DNA from: Yersinia hibernica
Lineage (GTDB): Bacteria; Pseudomonadota; Gammaproteobacteria; Enterobacterales; Enterobacteriaceae
Direction: 5' to 3'
DNA: 64,000 bases
Assembly: GCF_004124235.1 (NCBI RefSeq)
Contig: NZ_CP032487.1
Coordinates: 1,178,001 to 1,242,000, forward strand
Each line of letters begins with the position of its first letter. Position 1 is the stretch's first letter. Below are positions 37,638-47,117 of the stretch, piece by piece. The notes under the pieces were generated by a model. That model saw only the letters and a list, made by a program, of their open reading frames with translations. It searched no databases and had not been told where the DNA came from. A program made the position numbers and the translations under genes.

Positions 37638-39005
37638 TTAAGCCAGCTTTTGACGCCAGGTATTCAAAACATCAGTACGGGTTATTAGCCCGAGAAAACG
37701 CTCTCCATCCAATACCACCGCCACATGGCCATCATTAAAGGTTGCCAGCAGAGAGTGGTAATCGGCCTCTTTTTGTAACGTATTGACCTGACGTGTCATC
37801 GCGCCACTGACCGGGTGGTTGAAATGGGCCGCATCAGCTTGCACGGCATTGAGAAGATCCCATTCATCAATGAGCCCGACGACCTTTTCGCCTTCTAATA
37901 CTGGCAATTGGGAGATGTCATACAGGCGCATCCGGGCATGAGCGACGGCCAAGGTATCTTGTGGGGAGACAGAAATAGTGGCACCGTCCTCGTGGCTATA
38001 AGTGATGTAATCACGCAAATCACCGCGCTGAGGTTTGCTCAGTAATCCCTGCTCCAGTAACCAGTAATCATTGAACATTTTGGACAGGTATTTATTGCCA
38101 CTGTCACATACAAAGGTGACCACCCGTTTGGGCGTAGTTTGCTCGCGGCAATAGCGTAATGCCGCGGCTAATAAGGTTCCGGTAGAAGAACCGGCCAGCA
38201 CCCCCTCTTGACGTAAAAGGGCGCGGGCGGTGCTGAAAGCTTCAGCATCATCAATGCGGTAGGATTTTGTGACCTGAGAAAAGTTACTCAGCGGCGGGAT
38301 AAAGTCCTCGCCGATCCCCTCGACCAGCCAACTGCCGGCATCGCCAATGTGGTCGCTGTCGACAAAATCCGCCAAAATTGAACCGGCCGGGTCAGCCAGC
38401 ACAAATGCTGTTGCGGGTGAAACCGCGGCGAAATATTGGCTCAAGCCACTGAGTGTGCCGCTGGAACCCACGCCCACCACGATGGCATCAATTTCTTCGC
38501 CCATCTGTTGCCATAGCTCTGGCCCAGTTGAGTTGCGGTGAGCTGCCGGGTTAGCTGGGTTATTGAACTGGTCAATATAAAAAGCCCCCGCTGTCTCCTG
38601 CGCCAGGCGCAGAGCATAATCCTGATAGTAGGCCGGATGGCCTTTACCGACATCTGAGCGGGTGAGAAGCACCTGTGCGCCCAATGCTCGCAGGTGGAAA
38701 ATTTTCTCTTGGCTCATTTTATCCGGCACCACCAATATCAATTTATAACCTTTCAGTGCGGCGACCAGCGCCAGCCCAAGGCCGGTATTCCCTGCGGTGG
38801 CCTCAATAATGGTGCCGCCGGGTTGCAGTAATCCCGCTTTTTCCGCCTGCTCAATCATCGATAGTGCCACCCGGTCTTTAATTGAACCGCCGGGATTTTG
38901 GTTTTCCAACTTCACAAATAACTGGCATGGGCCGGTATCAAAGCGGGTCAGTTGCAGCAGGGGGGTATGGCCGATAAGATCAAGCACCGAGTGGGAGATA
39001 GCCAT
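37638..39005 (-). CDS. mtcB: Cystathionine beta-synthase with C-terminal CBS domains (MtcB-like)
   Basis: 455 residues from ATG 39005 (GGAG seven bases upstream); a TTG four codons earlier is possible. Fold-type II PLP domain (about 1-310) with K43 in NPGGSIKDR, the substrate loop EATAGNTGLG and the phosphate loop GVGSSGTLSG; then two CBS motifs (about 330-450). It would join homocysteine and serine to cystathionine, feeding MtcC for cysteine synthesis from methionine sulfur. The CBS pair suggests nucleotide or SAM regulation. An eight-unit MetJ-box array lies 130-193 bases upstream. Confidence 0.87.
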   Translation of the reverse strand: MAISHSVLDLIGHTPLLQLTRFDTGPCQLFVKLENQNPGGSIKDRVALSMIEQAEKAGLLQPGGTIIEATAGNTGLGLALVAALKGYKLILVVPDKMSQEKIFHLRALGAQVLLTRSDVGKGHPAYYQDYALRLAQETAGAFYIDQFNNPANPAAHRNSTGPELWQQMGEEIDAIVVGVGSSGTLSGLSQYFAAVSPATAFVLADPAGSILADFVDSDHIGDAGSWLVEGIGEDFIPPLSNFSQVTKSYRIDDAEAFSTARALLRQEGVLAGSSTGTLLAAALRYCREQTTPKRVVTFVCDSGNKYLSKMFNDYWLLEQGLLSKPQRGDLRDYITYSHEDGATISVSPQDTLAVAHARMRLYDISQLPVLEGEKVVGLIDEWDLLNAVQADAAHFNHPVSGAMTRQVNTLQKEADYHSLLATFNDGHVAVVLDGERFLGLITRTDVLNTWRQKLA

Positions 39006-39410
39006 TATTGACTCCAATCAAGATAATGAGTTTGGTTAACAACCGATGGCTGGATAATAACGCTAGCGACTTAGGCACTAAAAAGAACAAATAACCCGCC
39101 CATATTCCTTTTGGGAATATAATTATGTTTTTTTAGACGTTTGGGTGCTTAGATGTAAAGGTGTTCAGACAGGAAGATGTTTAGCGGTATAGCCATCAAT
39201 ACTCTTTAAAAACAGCATCTTTACAAAACAAAATGTAAAACAATGCCCAATTGCGGCGGCAATGGGATAAATTTAGAAAAGCGACTGAAATATGACTAAG
39301 CTGATATTTCAGTCTCAGTGAAAAAACGTTACTTTTTCGCTAATTGGGCCGTGGCTTTTCTGGAAATACCACTTATTTCCGATTATTTGCAAGGATACTC
39401 TGGCGACCTC
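39006..39410. other. Divergent control region mtcB / dacC (405 bp)
   Basis: Contains the MetJ-box array (39135-39198), a likely AT-rich -10 for mtcB near 39115-39125, and the dacC leader. An alternative GTG start for dacC at 39318 lies inside this region. Confidence 0.55.
39135..39198. promoter_or_regulatory. MetJ operator: tandem array of met-boxes
   Basis: Eight consecutive 8-base units in perfect register. The best are AGACGTTT (39135), AGATGTAA (39151), AGATGTTT (39175) and AGCGGTAT (39183), compared with the met-box AGACGTCT; six of eight begin AG. Such arrays are how MetJ with SAM binds cooperatively. Confidence 0.8.
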
Positions 39411-40604
39411 ATGATGAAATTTATTCTTCCATTCCAGCTAAAAAAGCTGACTTTCAGTGCTGGTTTATTGCTGTTGGCACTGCCTCATGCCTATGCGGCT
39501 GACGCCCCGGTGCCTCCTGCGATAGACGCCAAAGCTTATGTATTGATGGATTACAACAGTGGGAAAGTGCTAGCTGAGGGCAACAGTGACCAGCGCCTTG
39601 ACCCCGCCAGTTTGACAAAAATTATGTCCAGCTATGTGATTGGGCAAGCAATTAAAGCCGGTAAAGTGCATCCGGATGATTTAGTGACGGTCGGTAAAGA
39701 TGCTTGGGCCACTGGGAACCCGGCATTACGCGGCTCTTCATTGATGTTTTTGAAACCGGGTGATCAAGTCAAGTTGTCCGATTTGAACAAAGGGATTGTT
39801 ATCCAGTCCGGTAATGATGCCAGCATTGCATTAGCTGATTATATCGCCGGCAGTCAGGACAGTTTTGTTGGCTTGATGAATAATTACGCCAAAGCGCTCG
39901 GCCTCAATAACACCAATTTCATGACGGTGCATGGCCTTGATGCACCGGGCCAGTACAGCACCGCGCGTGATATGGCGGTTTTAGGCCAGGCGCTGATTCG
40001 TGATGTTCCTGATGAATATGCCCTGCACAAAGAGAAAGAATTTACCTTTAATAAAATTCGTCAGATTAACCGCAACCGGCTGTTATGGAACACTAATCTC
40101 AACGTCGATGGCATGAAAACCGGTTTTACCTCCGGCGCTGGGCATAATCTGGTGGCCTCCGCGACTGACGGGCCGATGCGCTTGATCTCTGTGGTGCTGG
40201 GTGCCCCCAGTGACAGAGTTCGTTTCAGCGAAAGTGAAAAACTGCTGACATGGGGCTTCCGCTTCTATGAGACCGTGGTGCCGATTAAGGCCACGAAACC
40301 TTTTGTGACGCAAAAAGTCTGGTTTGGTGATACCGGGCAGGCCGAACTTGGCGTAGCTGAGGATGCCGCTATTACTATCCCGAAAGGGCAGATGAAGAAC
40401 TTGAAAGCCAGTTATAAGCTCAATGAGACTGAATTGCGCGCTCCGCTGGCGAAGCATCAAGTGGTCGGAACTATCGATTTTCAACTGAATGGCCAAACCA
40501 TAGATCAGCGGCCACTGGTGGTATTAAACGAGGTGAAAGAGGGCGGGTTCTTCAGCCGCATCTGGGATTTCGTGATGATGAAAATCAGCCAGTTATTTAG
40601 CTAA
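39411..40604 (+). CDS. dacC: DacC-type D-alanyl-D-alanine carboxypeptidase (PBP6)
   Basis: 397 residues from ATG 39411; the signal peptide (about 1-29, ending AYA) supports this over a GTG 31 codons earlier. Class A low-mass PBP: SLTK with nucleophile S67, SGN near 130 and KTG near 232; a C-terminal domain and an amphipathic membrane anchor ([12 protein letters not shown]). It trims the terminal D-Ala from pentapeptides. Sequence blocks are nearer PBP6 than PBP6b (DacD), and the E. coli neighbours gstB and deoR also point to dacC. The SD is weak. Terminator follows. Confidence 0.87.
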   Translation: MMKFILPFQLKKLTFSAGLLLLALPHAYAADAPVPPAIDAKAYVLMDYNSGKVLAEGNSDQRLDPASLTKIMSSYVIGQAIKAGKVHPDDLVTVGKDAWATGNPALRGSSLMFLKPGDQVKLSDLNKGIVIQSGNDASIALADYIAGSQDSFVGLMNNYAKALGLNNTNFMTVHGLDAPGQYSTARDMAVLGQALIRDVPDEYALHKEKEFTFNKIRQINRNRLLWNTNLNVDGMKTGFTSGAGHNLVASATDGPMRLISVVLGAPSDRVRFSESEKLLTWGFRFYETVVPIKATKPFVTQKVWFGDTGQAELGVAEDAAITIPKGQMKNLKASYKLNETELRAPLAKHQVVGTIDFQLNGQTIDQRPLVVLNEVKEGGFFSRIWDFVMMKISQLFS

Positions 40605-40612
40605 TCTTAAGC

Positions 40613-40641
40613 AAAAGGGCGACTATCAAGCCGCCCTTTTT
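40613..40641 (+). terminator. dacC terminator
   Basis: Stem AAAAGGGCG / CGCCCTTTT around a ten-base loop, then TTTAGAC; just after the dacC stop. Confidence 0.85.
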
Positions 40642-40659
40642 AGACTTTCTTCAACGAAA

Positions 40660-42027
40660 TCAGTTACACGCGACAATTTTGATGGCCAAGCCACCACGAG
40701 ATGTTTCGCGGTATTTTGAGTTCATATCTTTGCCTGTTTCATACATTGTTTCGATGACTTTATCCAGACAAACACTGGGCTCGCTGGTGCGGCGTAATGC
40801 CATACGGGCCGAGTTGACCGCTTGCACCGCGGAAATTGCGTTGCGCTCGATACAGGGAACCTGAACTTGCCCGGCAACCGGGTCACAGGTTAGCCCCAGG
40901 TTATGCTCCATGGCGATTTCAGCCGCAATGCAGACCTGCGCTGGGCTTCCGCCCATCAATTCAGCCAAACCGGCGGCGGCCATTGAACAGGCAACCCCGA
41001 CTTCCCCTTGGCAACCGACTTCAGCGCCAGAAATGGATGCGTTCATTTTATACAGCGCACCAATGACACCCGCAACCAGGAAATAGCGGCTATATGAGTT
41101 CTCATTCACAGGGCGAATGAATTTATCGTAGTAAGCCAAAACCGCAGGGATGATACCGCAAGCCCCATTGGTCGGCGCGGTGACCACTCGCCCGCCCGCT
41201 GCATTCTCTTCATTGACCGCTAAGGCATACATGTTGATCCAATCAACCACCGTCATGGGGTCAGCATTATGTTTATCTGTGGTGACCAACATGCGGCGCA
41301 GTGCGGCGGCGCGGCGCGGCACTTTCATGGGGCCAGGTAGCAGGCCCTCAGTATTAATACCGCGCTCAATACCTGCGCGCATGACATCCCAAATAGCGGC
41401 AAAGTGTGCGCTTATCTCAGCTTTACTGTGCAAAGCCAGCTCATTTTGCATCACGAGGCCAGATAAAGATAACCCGGTATCTTTACAGTGTTTTTGCAAG
41501 TCACGCGCAGAATTGAACGGGTAGGGCACCGAAGCTGCATTGTTGTCTTGCTGACCAAAGTGTGCTTCATCGACAATGAATCCGCCGCCGATGGAGTAAT
41601 ATGTTTTGTTGAAAATACATTCATCACCTGCATGTGCGCTGATGGTCATGCCATTCTCATGCAAAGGCAAATTGGTTTCATGGAAGTTCATCCCGCCATG
41701 TGCTGGGAAGTCAACTTCATGCGCACCATTGGCCAGTGGCAGGCGCTCGCGTAACTCGACATCACGGATAAAACCTGGGATGGCATCAATATCAACTGTA
41801 TCTGGCATATTCCCTGCCAGACCCATAATGATGGCGATATCGGTATGGTGGCCTTTACCTGTCAGAGACAAAGAGCCGTAAACATCAACAGTGATGCGGG
41901 TGACGGCTGAAAGGTGCCCCAGTGCGATTAAGTCATCGGTAAACAGCTTGCCAGCTTTCATCGGGCCGACAGTGTGAGAGCTGGAAGGACCAATACCAAT
42001 CTTGAAAATGTCAAAAACGCTGACCAT
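40660..42027 (-). CDS. sdaB: SdaB, L-serine deaminase (4Fe-4S)
   Basis: 455 residues, the length of SdaB. N-terminal domain starts MVSVFDIFKIGIGPSSSHTVGP; the catalytic domain has the cluster cysteines in GCQGEVGVACSMA (about 341-353) and LTCDPVAG (about 384), plus C453 close to the C terminus. It converts serine to pyruvate and ammonia. It follows sdaC in the same direction with a hairpin in the gap. A convergent neighbour to dacC. sdaA is a close paralogue; context with sdaC supports sdaB. Confidence 0.93.
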   Translation of the reverse strand: MVSVFDIFKIGIGPSSSHTVGPMKAGKLFTDDLIALGHLSAVTRITVDVYGSLSLTGKGHHTDIAIIMGLAGNMPDTVDIDAIPGFIRDVELRERLPLANGAHEVDFPAHGGMNFHETNLPLHENGMTISAHAGDECIFNKTYYSIGGGFIVDEAHFGQQDNNAASVPYPFNSARDLQKHCKDTGLSLSGLVMQNELALHSKAEISAHFAAIWDVMRAGIERGINTEGLLPGPMKVPRRAAALRRMLVTTDKHNADPMTVVDWINMYALAVNEENAAGGRVVTAPTNGACGIIPAVLAYYDKFIRPVNENSYSRYFLVAGVIGALYKMNASISGAEVGCQGEVGVACSMAAAGLAELMGGSPAQVCIAAEIAMEHNLGLTCDPVAGQVQVPCIERNAISAVQAVNSARMALRRTSEPSVCLDKVIETMYETGKDMNSKYRETSRGGLAIKIVACN

Positions 42028-42106
42028 ATATTCGCCTCCTTCATGTTAAAGGCGTTATACCCATATTGGGTAATATTATTAAAATGCTTACATTGCCGTG
42101 GAAGAG

Positions 42107-42132
42107 AAAGCCGGCGCGGACGCACCGGCTTT
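42107..42132 (-). terminator. Intercistronic hairpin between sdaC and sdaB
   Basis: Stem AAAGCCGG / CCGGCTTT with a ten-base loop. It may reduce sdaB expression relative to sdaC or protect the sdaC message. Confidence 0.55.
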
Positions 42133-42199
42133 TGAAACGAGTAACAACAACGGATGACGATAACAAGCTGGCCGTGGACATTGGCCAGCGTCACTATCA

Positions 42200-43492
42200 T
42201 TAACCGAACAGGCTGTACAAGATGGCCGAGATGGCAATAAGACCCATAATGACCACGAACACGTTACTGATGTGGCCGCTGTATTTACGCATCGCAGGCA
42301 CTTTATGGATGGCATACATTGGCATCAGGAATAACAGCATCGCGATGATTGGGCCACCCAAGGTTTCAATCATGCCCAAAATGCTTGGGTTCATGGTTGC
42401 GACAATCCAAGTGGTCACCAGCATGAATAGCGCAGTAATGCGGTTCAGTTTGTCATGATTGATCTCTTTGCCTTTGCTGCGCAAAGATTTGATCATCATG
42501 CCGTTAAAGCCTTCACGTGCGCCCAAGTAATGGCCGAGGAAAGATTTGGTGATGGCGATAAAGGCAATGATTGGCGCCATGTAGGCAATCATTGGGGTAT
42601 TAAAGTGGTTAGCCAGGTAAGACAGAATAGAGATGTTCTGGCTCTTCGCTTCTGCCAAGTCGGCAGGTGACAAACTCAGCACACAGCTAAAGACGAAGAA
42701 CATCACTGTAACAACCATCATGATGTGAGCAAAAGCTAAAATGCGGGAGCATTTCTTCTCAGCATCAACGCCATACTCTTCGCGTTTTGCTACTGCAAAA
42801 GCGGAGATAATCGGTGAGTGGTTGAACGAGAACACCATTACCGGAATAACCAGCCACAATGTCATCCACAAGCCGCTACCAGTGCCATTGCCGTCCATTG
42901 ACACGTGCTCAAATATCGCACTTGACCAGTTAGGAATCAGATAAACCGCCAGCAGCATCAATACCGCAACAAACGGGAACACCAAGATACTCATTGCTTT
43001 CACAATGGCATGCTCACCAAAACGCACGATAGTCATCAGACCGATGATAAGAATCAGCGACAGAATGGCACGTGGCGGTGATGGCAGGTGCATCTGGTGA
43101 GTAATAAAGCTATCGACGGTGTTGGTAATCGCAACACTGTAGACCAACAAAATGGGGTAGATAGCGAAGAAGTAAAGCAGGGTAATCAGTTTACCGGCAC
43201 CTTTACCGAAATGCTCTTCAACCACTTCAGTGATGTCTTCCCCAGGATTTTTACCTGACAGCACAAAACGGCACAGGCCGCGGTGTGCATAGAAAGTCAT
43301 CGGGAAGGCAATAATTGCCATCACAATAAGCGGCAGCAGGCCGCCGATACCCGCATTGATTGGCAGGAATAAAACGCCTGCGCCGATTGCTGTGCCGTAC
43401 AAACCCAACATCCACATGGTGTCACTTTTACGCCATGTACTTGATGAAGTTTTTCCCGTGGAGGCAATAGTGCCTGTTTGAGTTGTGTCCAT
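42200..43492 (-). CDS. sdaC: SdaC, serine transporter (HAAAP family)
   Basis: 430 residues, eleven hydrophobic segments. N-terminal [20 protein letters not shown] then VLFLPINAG, and [21 protein letters not shown] (about 222-242) are typical of SdaC. Proton-serine symporter of the inner membrane. Start ATG 43492 preceded by GGAGA. First gene of sdaCB; in E. coli the pair is controlled by CRP and Lrp. The 1.1 kb upstream region should hold its promoter. Confidence 0.94.
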   Translation of the reverse strand: MDTTQTGTIASTGKTSSSTWRKSDTMWMLGLYGTAIGAGVLFLPINAGIGGLLPLIVMAIIAFPMTFYAHRGLCRFVLSGKNPGEDITEVVEEHFGKGAGKLITLLYFFAIYPILLVYSVAITNTVDSFITHQMHLPSPPRAILSLILIIGLMTIVRFGEHAIVKAMSILVFPFVAVLMLLAVYLIPNWSSAIFEHVSMDGNGTGSGLWMTLWLVIPVMVFSFNHSPIISAFAVAKREEYGVDAEKKCSRILAFAHIMMVVTVMFFVFSCVLSLSPADLAEAKSQNISILSYLANHFNTPMIAYMAPIIAFIAITKSFLGHYLGAREGFNGMMIKSLRSKGKEINHDKLNRITALFMLVTTWIVATMNPSILGMIETLGGPIIAMLLFLMPMYAIHKVPAMRKYSGHISNVFVVIMGLIAISAILYSLFG

Positions 43493-44456
43493 GAAAAATC
43501 TCCATAGTAAACACGTTAATTTAAAATTAAGAGCCGAAAGTTAGTGACCTGTAACGCCTTATTTAGCGACGTTATCAGGTGAAAAATTCAGTCGAAACGA
43601 TTTGTTTAAAATTGGTGCCCTGGTTATTAGTTTGGTGCCGTGGTTGTGATTTATACCTAAACGTTAAAGTGCAAAATTCAACCGATTTTACGCGGGTCAA
43701 TTCGCGTTATCGGATATTTTTGTTGTTCTAAGAAGAACACTAGTTTTTGCTGGCGGCAAGATAGCGATTTGTAGTGAAAACTACCGTGATCATGCTCGCA
43801 AATGCTCAATAAACTCGGCCCCGATGATTTGTTGCGAATTTACAACTGATTGTTATGTGAATGTTTTAAATTAATTAATAAGAAAATAAAAAAACATATT
43901 TTTCTTGTTGACCAATAAATAAACAATTATTTTTTTCCTGCGCTTTCTTGCTGGGCAATATATTTTAACCACGCTTGTGAATCTAGCAAAAATCAAGTTT
44001 TTCACTGATTTATTGATGAAAATCATTAATGTAAAACAATGTGAATTTCTCAAGTTATTGATTTATAGTGAATTTAAACCTATCTAGGGATGGTTTTAGC
44101 GGAGGGTTCTGACAGTGATTATAAACCGTGAAATAAGGAAGAAACAATAACTCTGATTGTTTTACAGAATAAGTGAGGGAGTGACTATTAGTATTTTATA
44201 GTCCATTTGTCATATAAAAATATGCGACTGATAATTTGTCTGACAATAAACCAACGCTATTCTTTTACTTAAATGCATTAAAAGAAAATCAAATGTTAAA
44301 TTAATTTACCTTAAACTAAAATGGCAGTGGATATTAATTAACCAATGGAATTGTGTTTTAAAAATCTTATAGGTAAAAACGCTATTTGGCCACAACTAGA
44401 ATGTGGTTATTTGCTGTCGGATTATTTTGCCTAAATATAATCCATTTGTGATTGGT

Positions 44457-44487
44457 AATACGGAGTCGGTGTTATCTACACCGTATT
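44457..44487. terminator. Isolated hairpin in the sdaC-deoR gap
   Basis: AATAC...GTATT with inner stem GGTGT / ACACC, followed on the plus strand by AATTTAAGATTTTTGC. There is no annotated gene upstream on either strand for it to end. Confidence 0.4.
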
Positions 44488-44564
44488 TAGCAATTTAAGA
44501 TTTTTGCTATGCAATCAAGCAGAAGACCGCCGCTCTAGACAGTATAAGTGGGTGCTTTCAGTAA

Positions 44565-44588
44565 CAGGACGCGTTTACACGCATCCTG
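44565..44588 (-). terminator. Possible deoR terminator hairpin
   Basis: CAGGACGCGT / ACGCATCCTG, one mismatch, TTAC loop; no T-tract, so weak evidence. 33 bases after the deoR stop. Confidence 0.35.
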
Positions 44589-44621
44589 ATAACTCTGGGT
44601 ATAGGTGAAAGATTGCGGGGT

Positions 44622-45386
44622 CTAACAATAGGTTTTGATATTGTGCTGTAAAAAGAATTGACTGAATTCAATATCAGGTTGACGGTTGGTCACAACCGCA
44701 TCAAAGAGTGTCAGCGCGCCGATACTGGCGGGCTTTATTTTGCCGAACTTACTGTGGTCGGCTACCAGGATTTTATGCTGGGATTTGGCCATGGCGCGGT
44801 GCTTCAAGAGGATCTCGTCGAAATTAAAACAGGTTGCGCCGTACTCAATAGAAACGCCTGCCGCCGAGATAAAAGCTTTGTTTGGACAAGCATTATCCAA
44901 CTCATTATGTTGGCTTATGGGCGTGAAAATGTAGTTATTGGGCTTGAATTCCCCACCACACAAGACAACTTTGCAGTTGGGTTTATCTTGTAAAGACAGG
45001 AAGGTGTTGAGGGAGTAGCAAATCGCGGTAAAAGACAGTTCTTCATCAATTTCGTCAATTATTGACGGAATAGTGGTGCCGCAGTCAAAAAAAACAGTGT
45101 CATTTTCCACAATAAGACGCGCTGCCAACTGGCCGATTCGGCGTTTTTCTTCCACCTGTTTGGCTTGTTGGTCAGAAACAAAATAGTTATTGGCGCTGTT
45201 GCTTTTAGGGTCCATCACCACATAACCGCCGAGCAAAATAACGGATGTGGGCTCAGCACTGAGATCTCGGCGAATCGTCATTTCAGAGACCCGCAATAGA
45301 TTAGCCGCGTCTTTTAAATGGATTTTGTCGGAACGCTTAAGGGCTTGAGTAAGTTTATTAATTCGTTCTGCACGGCGAGTTTCCAT
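44622..45386 (-). CDS. deoR: DeoR, repressor of deoxyribonucleoside catabolism
   Basis: 254 residues. N-terminal HTH (about 1-57) METRRAERINKLTQALKRSD and SEMTIRRDLS; C-terminal sugar-phosphate sensor (DeoRC, about 75-240) with FDCGTTIPSIIDEID and SAAGVSIEYGATCFN. The inducer in the family is deoxyribose 5-phosphate. In E. coli deoR also lies by ybjG and dacC, far from deoCABD; here deoC is directly upstream, so regulator and target are neighbours. Two DeoR-type palindromes precede deoC. Confidence 0.93.
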   Translation of the reverse strand: METRRAERINKLTQALKRSDKIHLKDAANLLRVSEMTIRRDLSAEPTSVILLGGYVVMDPKSNSANNYFVSDQQAKQVEEKRRIGQLAARLIVENDTVFFDCGTTIPSIIDEIDEELSFTAICYSLNTFLSLQDKPNCKVVLCGGEFKPNNYIFTPISQHNELDNACPNKAFISAAGVSIEYGATCFNFDEILLKHRAMAKSQHKILVADHSKFGKIKPASIGALTLFDAVVTNRQPDIEFSQFFLQHNIKTYC

Positions 45387-45484
45387 AAGCTATCCCTGAC
45401 AAGTTGTTTTCAATACCATGCCATGCAAAACAAAGTGGGCAAAACAGCACATGGCAATCAGTAAGCCCGACCTTGGCCGGGCTT

Positions 45485-45555
45485 TATACCCATCAACTTT
45501 CAACGGTTGATGCGCGGGCTACTCGCATTTCAACATATTGAAATGTATTGGTATA
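45485..45555. repeat. Short inverted-repeat element, possibly ERIC-derived
   Basis: About 71 bases ended by TATACC and GGTATA with inner complementary pieces TTTCAA / TTGAAA. It lies between deoC and deoR. Similar ends are found in ERIC elements, but the core is missing. Confidence 0.4.
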
Positions 45556-45562
45556 GTTTAAG

Positions 45563-46234
45563 TTAGTAGCTTGCTGCGGATGCTTGCTGGCCTGAAACAA
45601 TAGTCACCCCAGAGCTGGTGCCAATTCGTGTTGCTCCAGCCTTGATCATCGTTTCTGCCGTCGCTCGGTCACGAACCGCACCGGAGGCTTTGACGCCCAT
45701 CTTCGGGCCTACTGTGGCGCGCATTAATTTGACATGTTCTTCTTTTGCACCGCCAGTACTAAAACCGGTGGAGGTTTTAACAAAAGCGACATCAAGTTCA
45801 CGACACATTTCACAGACTTGTACGATTTGCGCGTCGCTGAGCAGGCAAGTTTCTAATATTACCTTCAACGGTGTGACGGCGCAATTATCACGCACGGCCT
45901 TGATATCAGCTTTAACTTCGGCGATTTTCCCACTTTTCAACCAGCCAACATTAATAACCATATCAATCTCTTGTGCACCCGCTTTGATAGCAGCTTGGGC
46001 TTCAAAAGCTTTTGCTGCAGTCAGGCCAGCACCTAGCGGAAAACCAATCACCGAGCATACTTTAACCGCTGTCCCTGCTAATTGTTGTGCTGCAACGGGC
46101 ACATATCCAGAGTTAACACATACCGCATAAAAATGATGCTGCTTAGCTTCTGTACACAGCTGAATAATTTGTTCTTCAGTAGCATCCATTGCCAGGAGGG
46201 TATGGTCGATATAATTAGCGTAATTGATTGTCAT
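45563..46234 (-). CDS. deoC: DeoC, deoxyribose-phosphate aldolase (short class)
   Basis: 223 residues from ATG 46234, with AAGGAT eight bases upstream; the frame opens 28 codons earlier but without coding sense. TIM-barrel class I aldolase: [16 protein letters not shown] at the start, [14 protein letters not shown] (about 90-103) and the Schiff-base lysine in [11 protein letters not shown] (about 150). It splits deoxyribose 5-phosphate to acetaldehyde and glyceraldehyde 3-phosphate. This is the short bacterial type rather than the 259-residue E. coli DeoC of the deoCABD operon, so it may be an acquired or second copy. Likely repressed by the downstream deoR. Confidence 0.92.
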   Translation of the reverse strand: MTINYANYIDHTLLAMDATEEQIIQLCTEAKQHHFYAVCVNSGYVPVAAQQLAGTAVKVCSVIGFPLGAGLTAAKAFEAQAAIKAGAQEIDMVINVGWLKSGKIAEVKADIKAVRDNCAVTPLKVILETCLLSDAQIVQVCEMCRELDVAFVKTSTGFSTGGAKEEHVKLMRATVGPKMGVKASGAVRDRATAETMIKAGATRIGTSSGVTIVSGQQASAASY

Positions 46235-46272
46235 GATTATTATCCTTTTGTTCATCTGTAAGTTGGGTCTGT

Positions 46273-46288
46273 TGTTATAATAATAACA
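46273..46288. promoter_or_regulatory. DeoR operator 1
   Basis: TGTTATAATAATAACA, arms TGTTA and TAACA as in the E. coli DeoR palindrome TGTTAGAATTCTAACA. It lies 38 bases upstream of deoC. Confidence 0.75.
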
Positions 46289-46345
46289 TTTAATGAAGAA
46301 AACAAAGCTAATTCTCACATAATTGTGCTGTTTTAGATTTTATTT

Positions 46346-46361
46346 TGTTATTTTAATTACA
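46346..46361. promoter_or_regulatory. DeoR operator 2
   Basis: TGTTATTTTAATTACA, one mismatch in the arms, 73 bases from operator 1 (about seven helical turns), suitable for looping by the DeoR oligomer. Confidence 0.6.
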
Positions 46362-46508
46362 TTTCAGGGTGCTAAATCGCCACTCAACACTTTGAGTATT
46401 TATGTAATTAGATGATTTATATGTATATTAAAAGGATTTTGTATCTTTAGGTGAGCATTGCCGGCAAATTCAGTTTGCCGACAATGTGAGATTAATAACT
46501 TGCAAGGA

Positions 46509-47117
46509 TTAGCTTCTGACCCATCCTCGGCTGATAGGTAAGGCAAAAATTATGTGATAAAGGCGCTTCATGCTATGTGAAATAACATCGCCGAATAAAT
46601 TCCACACCAGCTGAGCAAACAAGCAACCGACAATACCGAGCAAAAAGGCCCCGACCATATCTAATGGCCAGTGTACTCCCAGATAAATACGTGACCATGC
46701 AATCGCCACAGCCACGACCATCATGCTGATTGCTGACCACAATTTGTGCCAGAAAACAAAGGCGAGAGCAAAAGTGAAAATGGCGGTGCCATGGTCGCTT
46801 GGGAAAGAGCTGTCTGGTGCGTGATTCATAAAGTTATAGCCAAAACCGACGACAAAAGGCCGGTCATGAGGGATAAGCATTCCGATGCAAGAGGCTGAAA
46901 GCATTGAGAAAGCAAGAGCCATGGCAGCTTTGGTGACTAAGGCGCGCTGTGAATCCATGGTGTTTTCTGGCCCCCATAGCCACAACCCCACCAATAATAC
47001 GGGGATAATCATAATCAAATCACGTGCGATAAAAGTCGCAAAATAAATCATCCATGGCTGTGATGCTGGAGTGGCATTTATCATGGAAAAGAAAAAGTAA
47101 TTCATTTGTTCAATCAT
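46509..47117 (-). CDS. ybjG: YbjG-type undecaprenyl-diphosphatase (PAP2 family)
   Basis: 202 residues with six membrane helices. PAP2 motifs: RPFVVGF-type motif 1 (IPHDRPFVVG, about 83-92), SSFPSDHGTAIF (about 103-114) and SRIYLGVHWPLDMVGA (about 145-160). YbjG-BcrC proteins remove a phosphate from undecaprenyl diphosphate on the periplasmic face, recycling the lipid carrier and giving bacitracin resistance. Neighbour of deoR as in E. coli. It overlaps the next PAP2 gene by 4 bases. Confidence 0.88.
   Translation of the reverse strand: MIEQMNYFFFSMINATPASQPWMIYFATFIARDLIMIIPVLLVGLWLWGPENTMDSQRALVTKAAMALAFSMLSASCIGMLIPHDRPFVVGFGYNFMNHAPDSSFPSDHGTAIFTFALAFVFWHKLWSAISMMVVAVAIAWSRIYLGVHWPLDMVGAFLLGIVGCLFAQLVWNLFGDVISHSMKRLYHIIFALPISRGWVRS

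Larger units (their letters stand above)
43493..44621. other. AT-rich non-coding region between sdaC and deoR (1129 bp)
   Basis: The largest gene-free stretch in the window. It holds the sdaC promoter region, AT-rich sequence with many stop codons in all frames, a hairpin at 44457-44487 and a hairpin at 44565-44588 after deoR. A 60-codon minus-strand ORF at 43871 is low-complexity and not credible. No tRNA or known small RNA recognised. Confidence 0.6.

Noticed and set aside
43871..44053. 60-codon minus-strand ORF in the sdaC-deoR gap
   Set aside because: Lysine, asparagine and phenylalanine rich product of AT-rich DNA; no SD.
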